From positions 1-55,848 of the forward strand of contig CALZUQ010000012.1 of NCBI GenBank assembly GCA_945829425.1: DNA of 55,848 bases, in the 5' to 3' direction. Numbering within the stretch: position 1 is the stretch's first letter; the number at the start of each line of letters is the position of its first letter. Made by a program: the position numbers and the translations under genes. Positions 51,254 through 55,848 of this stretch are shown here, one piece after another. A model generated the notes under the pieces. That model made no database searches. It was not told the origin of the DNA and worked only from the letters and a program-made list of their open reading frames with translations. Origin of the DNA: an uncultured bacterium (GTDB taxonomy: Bacteria > Bacteroidota > Bacteroidia > Bacteroidales > Bacteroidaceae).

Positions 51254-53230
51254 ATGATGACAAACAACGACATAGAGAAGGATATGCGCTACCTCCAGCT
51301 GCTTTCTAACAGTTTTCCTACGGTAGCTGCTGCTGCAACAGAGATAATAAACCTCTCGGCGATACTTCATCTGCCGAAGAGCACAGAGCATTTCCTGGCA
51401 GACATACACGGCGAGCACCAGGCGTTTCAGCACGTGCTGAAAAACGCTTCGGGAAACATAAAGAGAAAGGTGAACGAGATATTCGGAAATACCTTGCGCG
51501 AATCGGACACGAAGGAGATATGCACTCTGATATACTACCCCGAACAGAAACTGGAGATAATAAAGTCGAAGGAGGAGAACCTCGACGACTGGTATCATAT
51601 CACGCTGCATCAGCTCGTGGCTATACTACGCGACGTATGCTCGAAATACACACGGTCGAAAGTTCAGAAGTCACTGCCCGAGGAGTTCTCGTATATCATA
51701 CAGGAACTGCTGCATGAACGAACGGAAGACAACAACAAGGCTGCGTATGTCAACGGCATTATAAACTCTATCATAGCAACACAACGCGCCGACAACTTCA
51801 TCATTGCGATATGTAACGTCATTCAGAGGCTGTCCATAGACCAGCTGCACATCCTCGGAGACATATTCGACAGAGGACCAGGGGCTCACATCATCATGGA
51901 CACTCTGAAAAACTATCATTCCTGGGACATACAGTGGGGCAACCACGACATATTATGGATGGGAGCCAGTGCGGGCAACGAGGCATGCATATGTCATGTC
52001 ATAAGGATATGTCTGAGGTATGCTAACCTGACCACCTTGGAGGAGGGCTACGGAATAAACCTCGTACCGCTGGCAACATTCGCCATGGAGCACTATCAGG
52101 ACGACCCATGCACAGGCTTTGAACCAATACTACTCGACGGGACGGCAACACTTGACGAAAAGCAGAAAAGGCTTACGGCAATGATGCACAAGGCTATATC
52201 AGTAATACAGTTCAAGGAAGAGGCACGGCTGTTCCATAAATATCCTACATGGCACATGGAGAACCGCGACATTATTTCCACAGTCGATACGGAACGCAAC
52301 GTATGTATGATTGACGGAAAGGAATATGTCATGCAGCACGCCACATTCCCTACGGGAATAACACTGACGGAGGAGGAGAGCATACTCATGTCGAGACTGA
52401 GACACTCGTTCCTCGTGTCGGAGAAACTACAGAAACACATACGCGAGATGCTTTCTCACGGATGTATGTACGCCATCTGTAACGGTAACCTACTCTTCCA
52501 CGCTTCCATACCGTTAAACGACGACGGATCGCTGAAGGACGTGGAAATGATACCGGGGAAATGGTTCAAGGGGAAAGACCTGATGCACAACATCGGAATG
52601 CTCGTACGCTCTGCTTTCCAGCAAGACTCTGACCCGGAGCTGAGAAGGTATGCAAGGGACTATTTCCTCTATCTCTGGTGCGGAAAAGACTCGCCGCTCT
52701 TCGACAAGTCCAAGATGTCAACATTTGAGAGGTATTTCATAGCTGACAAAGAGACACACAAGGAGGAGAAGGGAAACTACTTCAAGCTGAGAGAGAGGGA
52801 GGACATTATAGACAGCATAATGGACGCCTTCGGACTGAAAGGTAAAAACAGACATATCATAAACGGACATGTGCCGGTACATGTGGCAAAGGGCGAGAAG
52901 CCTATCAAGGCAAACGGAAAACTGATGGTCATCGACGGGGGATTCTCTGTGCCATATCATAAGGAGACGGGCATTGCAGGATACACGCTCGTATATCATA
53001 GCCGTGGCTTCCAACTCGTACAGCATGAGCCGTTTACGTCAACGGAAGACGCTGTGGTAAGAGGGACGGACATAAAGTCTACGACACAGATCATAGAGAT
53101 GGCAAACCGACGTATGCTCGTGGCTGATACAGATAAAGGCTCGGAGCTTAGGCAACAGATTGCTGACCTCAACAAACTGCTATACGCTTATCGGCACGGA
53201 TATATAAAAGAACGTGAGATAAAGAAATAG
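51254..53230 (+). CDS. fbp: Fructose-1,6-bisphosphatase class III
   Basis: 658 aa, the size of class III FBPases. Metallophosphatase motifs: FLADIHGEHQAF (GD/HGE), LGDIFDRGPGA, WGNHDILWMGA, ICNGNLLFHA-like CNGNLLFH, and NGHVPVHVAKGEKPIKANGKL with IDGGFS. Hydrolyses FBP in gluconeogenesis. Two adjacent ATG codons (51254, 51257) could start it. Confidence 0.93.
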   Translation: MMTNNDIEKDMRYLQLLSNSFPTVAAAATEIINLSAILHLPKSTEHFLADIHGEHQAFQHVLKNASGNIKRKVNEIFGNTLRESDTKEICTLIYYPEQKLEIIKSKEENLDDWYHITLHQLVAILRDVCSKYTRSKVQKSLPEEFSYIIQELLHERTEDNNKAAYVNGIINSIIATQRADNFIIAICNVIQRLSIDQLHILGDIFDRGPGAHIIMDTLKNYHSWDIQWGNHDILWMGASAGNEACICHVIRICLRYANLTTLEEGYGINLVPLATFAMEHYQDDPCTGFEPILLDGTATLDEKQKRLTAMMHKAISVIQFKEEARLFHKYPTWHMENRDIISTVDTERNVCMIDGKEYVMQHATFPTGITLTEEESILMSRLRHSFLVSEKLQKHIREMLSHGCMYAICNGNLLFHASIPLNDDGSLKDVEMIPGKWFKGKDLMHNIGMLVRSAFQQDSDPELRRYARDYFLYLWCGKDSPLFDKSKMSTFERYFIADKETHKEEKGNYFKLREREDIIDSIMDAFGLKGKNRHIINGHVPVHVAKGEKPIKANGKLMVIDGGFSVPYHKETGIAGYTLVYHSRGFQLVQHEPFTSTEDAVVRGTDIKSTTQIIEMANRRMLVADTDKGSELRQQIADLNKLLYAYRHGYIKEREIKK

Positions 53231-53317
53231 AGCAACACAAAGCGGACAAAAAAAGAACGCAAGACACAAAGAGGAAAAGCAAAAAGGCTAAAAGACAAAA
53301 GAACGCAAGGAGAAAAA
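53231..53317 (+). repeat. AAAGAACGCAAG repeats before the nucleotidyltransferase gene
   Basis: AAAGAACGCAAG recurs at about 53251, 53298 and, after the ATG, as the second to fifth codons of the next gene (ATGAAAGAACGCAAG). The start of the protein (MKERK) is itself part of the repeat. Confidence 0.7.
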
Positions 53318-54142
53318 ATGAAAGAACGCAAGGTAAACACTCTCATTCTTGCGGCGGGGAAAGGGACAAGGCTGAAACCGCTGACAGATGTCATTCCGAA
53401 AGCTCTCGTGCCGGTAAAGGGAAAACCGCTCGTGCAGCATGTCGTGGAGAAGATGATTGCAGAAAACTGTAATACGATCATCGTGAATATTCACCACCAT
53501 GCGGAACAGATGCGTAACTTCCTCAATATTCTCGGAAAAGCCAAAGGGAAAGAGATTGTCATATCTGACGAGAGCATGAGCCTGCTGGATACTGGAGGGG
53601 CGGTAAGAAAGGCGACGGGAATACTGAAAGAGAAGGGTGAAGACAGTTTTCCAATGCTGATACACAACGTAGACATTCTCTCTAACTTGTCTGTAAGGGA
53701 TTTCTGCTCTATTACAGATGAAATGCCAGACATTAAGAAGCAAACGGAGGCTGTTCTACTCGTCTCGGACAGAAAGACGAAAAGGTATCTGCTCTTCGAC
53801 CACGACATGAGGCTGGCAGGATGGACAAATATTGAGACGCATGAGGTAAAGTCACCATACCCAGACATTGCGGCTCTCACAGGAGAAGACACGGAAAGGC
53901 TGAAAGAAAAGGGGCTCCGACTGTTGGCTTTCTCAGGCATACATCTTGTTAAGCCGACGCTGTTCCCGGAATTATACAAATGGCCCGAAGCGTTCTCAAT
54001 TATCGATTTCTACATTGAGATGTGCTCACGCCACATGGTAAAGGGAAAGGTCATGGAAGGCGTGAAGATACTCGATGTAGGAAAACTCGATACACTGGCT
54101 GAGGCGGAAAGCTTTCTCGATAACATCACTGGTGGGAATTAA
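53318..54142 (+). CDS. Sugar-1-phosphate nucleotidyltransferase (MurU-like)
   Basis: 274 aa. LILAAGKGTRLKPLTDVIPKALVPVKGKPLVQHV is the pyrophosphorylase signature (residues 9-42, GxGTRL and PKAL), followed by LLDTGGAVRKA and the metal-binding IHNVDIL. Similar Bacteroidetes proteins are annotated as N-acetylmuramate/mannose-1-phosphate type nucleotidyltransferases; the sugar is not decided. The last three codons and the stop lie inside a GGTGGG palindrome. Confidence 0.85.
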   Translation: MKERKVNTLILAAGKGTRLKPLTDVIPKALVPVKGKPLVQHVVEKMIAENCNTIIVNIHHHAEQMRNFLNILGKAKGKEIVISDESMSLLDTGGAVRKATGILKEKGEDSFPMLIHNVDILSNLSVRDFCSITDEMPDIKKQTEAVLLVSDRKTKRYLLFDHDMRLAGWTNIETHEVKSPYPDIAALTGEDTERLKEKGLRLLAFSGIHLVKPTLFPELYKWPEAFSIIDFYIEMCSRHMVKGKVMEGVKILDVGKLDTLAEAESFLDNITGGN

Positions 54143-54154
54143 TATGCCCCCACC
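54131..54154 (+). repeat. GGTGGG...CCCACC palindrome over a stop codon, before guaA
   Basis: GGTGGG-AATTAATATGCC-CCCACC, covering the last codons GGT GGG AAT TAA of the preceding gene. It ends 43 bp before ATG 54198. Confidence 0.85.
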
Positions 54155-54197
54155 TATAGAGAACTTAACATAAACATCTCATCATAACTTCTATATA

Positions 54198-55805
54198 ATG
54201 CAAAAAATTATTATCCTGGATTTTGGCAGCCAGACGACACAGCTGATCGGACGACGCGTCAGAGAGCTTGACACGTTCTGCGAGATTATGCCATACAACA
54301 AATACCCTGACGACGACAAAGACGTCATAGGTGTGATACTCAGTGGCTCACCATTCTCTGTACACGACCCGGAGGGTTTCAAGCCTGACCTCTCACGCTT
54401 CTTGGGAAAGAAACCTGTGCTCGGAATATGCTACGGAGCACAGTATTTCTCATACGCCAACGGAGGAAAGGTAGAGAAGACAAATACAAGGGAATACGGA
54501 CGAGCTAACCTGCAATGGATAAACGGCGACGACCGTCTCTTCAACGGCTTCGACGAAAACTCACAGGTGTGGATGAGCCACGGAGACTCCATAACGGCTA
54601 TTCCTGACGACTGTGAGTGTATAGCCTCAACAGCCGACGTCAAGTATGCGGCATACCGCAGCAACAGCATTCCTGTCTGGGCGGTGCAATTCCATCCAGA
54701 GGTGTTCCACAGCGTGCAGGGCACCCTACTGCTCAAGAACTTCGTCGTAGACATCTGCGGCTCACAGCAGAACTGGAGTGCAGACAGCTTCGTAGAGACG
54801 ACTGTAGCACAACTGAAGGAGATGATCGGCAACGACCGCGTTGTTCTCGGACTCTCTGGAGGCGTGGACTCCAGCGTAGCAGCGGTATTGCTTAACAAAG
54901 CCATAGGAGACCGGCTGACATGTATCTTCGTTGACCATGGCATGCTTCGTAAGAACGAGTTCCATGACGTAATGCACGACTATGAATGCCTCGGACTGAA
55001 CGTTATAGGGGTAGATGCGTCTGAGAGGTTCTTCAACGATCTGAAAGGGGTTTCTGACCCCGAGGAGAAACGTAAGATCATTGGCCGTGACTTCGTGGAG
55101 GTATTCAACGCAGAGGCAAAGAAGATAAAAGACGCAAAATGGCTTGCACAAGGTACAATATACCCTGACCGTATAGAGTCGCTGAACATCACAGGAAAAG
55201 TCATAAAGTCTCACCATAACGTTGGAGGACTGCCAGAAGAGATGCATCTCTCGCTCTGCGAGCCTCTGCAATGGCTCTTCAAGGACGAGGTGCGCCGTGT
55301 AGGACGCTCAATGGGTATGCCAGAGCATCTCATAACACGCCATCCGTTCCCGGGACCGGGACTTGCCGTACGTATTCTTGGAGACATTACGCCAGAGAAG
55401 GTGCGCATTCTGCAGGATGCCGATGACATATACATCCGGGGATTACGCCAGTATAAGACAAAACTCTCTGGCGAGGAGGCTCGCAAGGTCCTTGCTGCCG
55501 GAGTGCCCGCCGACATGAAGGATGGGGAGATTGAAGTATCTCTCTACGACCAGATATGGCAGGCAGGCACAATACTTCTATCCACAGTACGCAGCGTGGG
55601 TGTCATGGGCGACGAACGTACTTACGAACACCCCGTTGCTCTTCGTGCCGTAACGTCAACAGATGCCATGACCGCTGACTGGGCTCATCTCCCATACGAC
55701 TTCATGGCAAAGGTGTCTAACGAGATAATAAATAAGGTAAAGGGCGTAAACCGCGTCTGCTACGACATTTCTTCAAAACCACCTTCAACAATAGAGTGGG
55801 AGTAA
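54198..55805 (+). CDS. guaA: GMP synthase (glutamine-hydrolysing)
   Basis: 535 aa. The class I amidotransferase domain has Cys78 in GICYGAQ and VQFHPEVFH; the ATP-pyrophosphatase domain has SGGVDSS (220-226), and the C-terminal dimerisation domain ends [16 protein letters not shown]. Converts XMP to GMP. Complete in the window; 43 bases follow it, starting with TAAAAAAGAGTG, and no terminator is visible before the edge. Confidence 0.96.
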   Translation: MQKIIILDFGSQTTQLIGRRVRELDTFCEIMPYNKYPDDDKDVIGVILSGSPFSVHDPEGFKPDLSRFLGKKPVLGICYGAQYFSYANGGKVEKTNTREYGRANLQWINGDDRLFNGFDENSQVWMSHGDSITAIPDDCECIASTADVKYAAYRSNSIPVWAVQFHPEVFHSVQGTLLLKNFVVDICGSQQNWSADSFVETTVAQLKEMIGNDRVVLGLSGGVDSSVAAVLLNKAIGDRLTCIFVDHGMLRKNEFHDVMHDYECLGLNVIGVDASERFFNDLKGVSDPEEKRKIIGRDFVEVFNAEAKKIKDAKWLAQGTIYPDRIESLNITGKVIKSHHNVGGLPEEMHLSLCEPLQWLFKDEVRRVGRSMGMPEHLITRHPFPGPGLAVRILGDITPEKVRILQDADDIYIRGLRQYKTKLSGEEARKVLAAGVPADMKDGEIEVSLYDQIWQAGTILLSTVRSVGVMGDERTYEHPVALRAVTSTDAMTADWAHLPYDFMAKVSNEIINKVKGVNRVCYDISSKPPSTIEWE

Positions 55806-55848
55806 AAAAGAGTGTCTTTTGCACGATGGCCGTCTGTATGACAAGCAT

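Overview
The window looks like a chromosomal segment of a Prevotella-type Bacteroidales bacterium. Promoters follow the Bacteroidetes pattern (-7 TAnnTTTG with a TTTG-like -33 box about 19-20 bp upstream), Shine-Dalgarno sequences are absent and leaders are A-rich. The gene content fits as well: AAA-ATPase-like/PD-(D/E)XK proteins, DUF4494, an EF-G2 paralogue, the methylmalonyl-CoA (succinate-propionate) genes, class III FBPase, and secreted proteins ending in a GQRV...KNGKKIIK-type tail. This assignment is by inspection only; no search was run.

Layout. 1-9.9 kb is accessory: three AAA-ATPase-like/PD-(D/E)XK genes (the first cut by the window edge), a 1,292-aa exported beta-helix-like protein whose signal peptide is out of frame across a G8 tract, a 50-aa peptide gene and an unrecognised 225-aa gene. 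The promoter/peptide-tail/terminator scar at 1.2-1.5 kb matches the two ends of the 3.2-7.5 kb unit, so this is a tandemly duplicated cassette with one copy gutted. 10-18 kb: an SLC13 transporter, a small transcription unit with a 33-aa membrane peptide, tRNA-Thr(CGT), tRNA-Gly(CCC), mce-mmdA-(small gene)-mmdC, and two envelope polysaccharide genes. 18-32.8 kb: hisG-hisD-hisC, then housekeeping genes (DUF4494, yggS, a 3'-5' exonuclease, an rlmI-like gene, tilS, a beta-helix lipoprotein, cdd, an MBL hydrolase, a GHL10 hydrolase, nudC, queH). 33-36.3 kb, minus strand: a thioredoxin lipoprotein, a ThiD-like domain fused to an AraC-type DNA-binding domain, then pdxS-pdxT. 36.4-40.2 kb: a 194-bp terminal-inverted-repeat element, an EF-G2 paralogue and a small secreted protein. 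40.8-55.8 kb: pnuC, a Dol-P-Man synthase-like GT2, hisH-hisA-hisF-hisI-hisE, ftsE, lysC, lysA, two glycosyltransferase-like genes, class III fbp, a sugar nucleotidyltransferase and guaA.

How the genes work together. Two separated his blocks encode most of histidine synthesis; hisB is absent here. lysC and lysA belong to the diaminopimelate/lysine route. pdxS/pdxT make PLP and lie just downstream of the ThiD-AraC gene, whose kinase domain has lost key active-site residues; it is the best candidate here for an undescribed system, a vitamin-sensing transcription factor. mce/mmdA/mmdC form the epimerase, carboxyltransferase and biotin-carrier part of the propionate pathway.

Two features cut across the genes. 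A family of GGTGGG...CCCACC palindromes recurs in at least seven intergenic places, mostly just before start codons. Many spacers also carry 15-26 bp tandem duplications, different in sequence at each locus, sometimes including the start or stop codon. hisH carries a 3 x 36-bp in-frame repeat, and hisI/hisE are separate genes where a fused hisIE would be expected.
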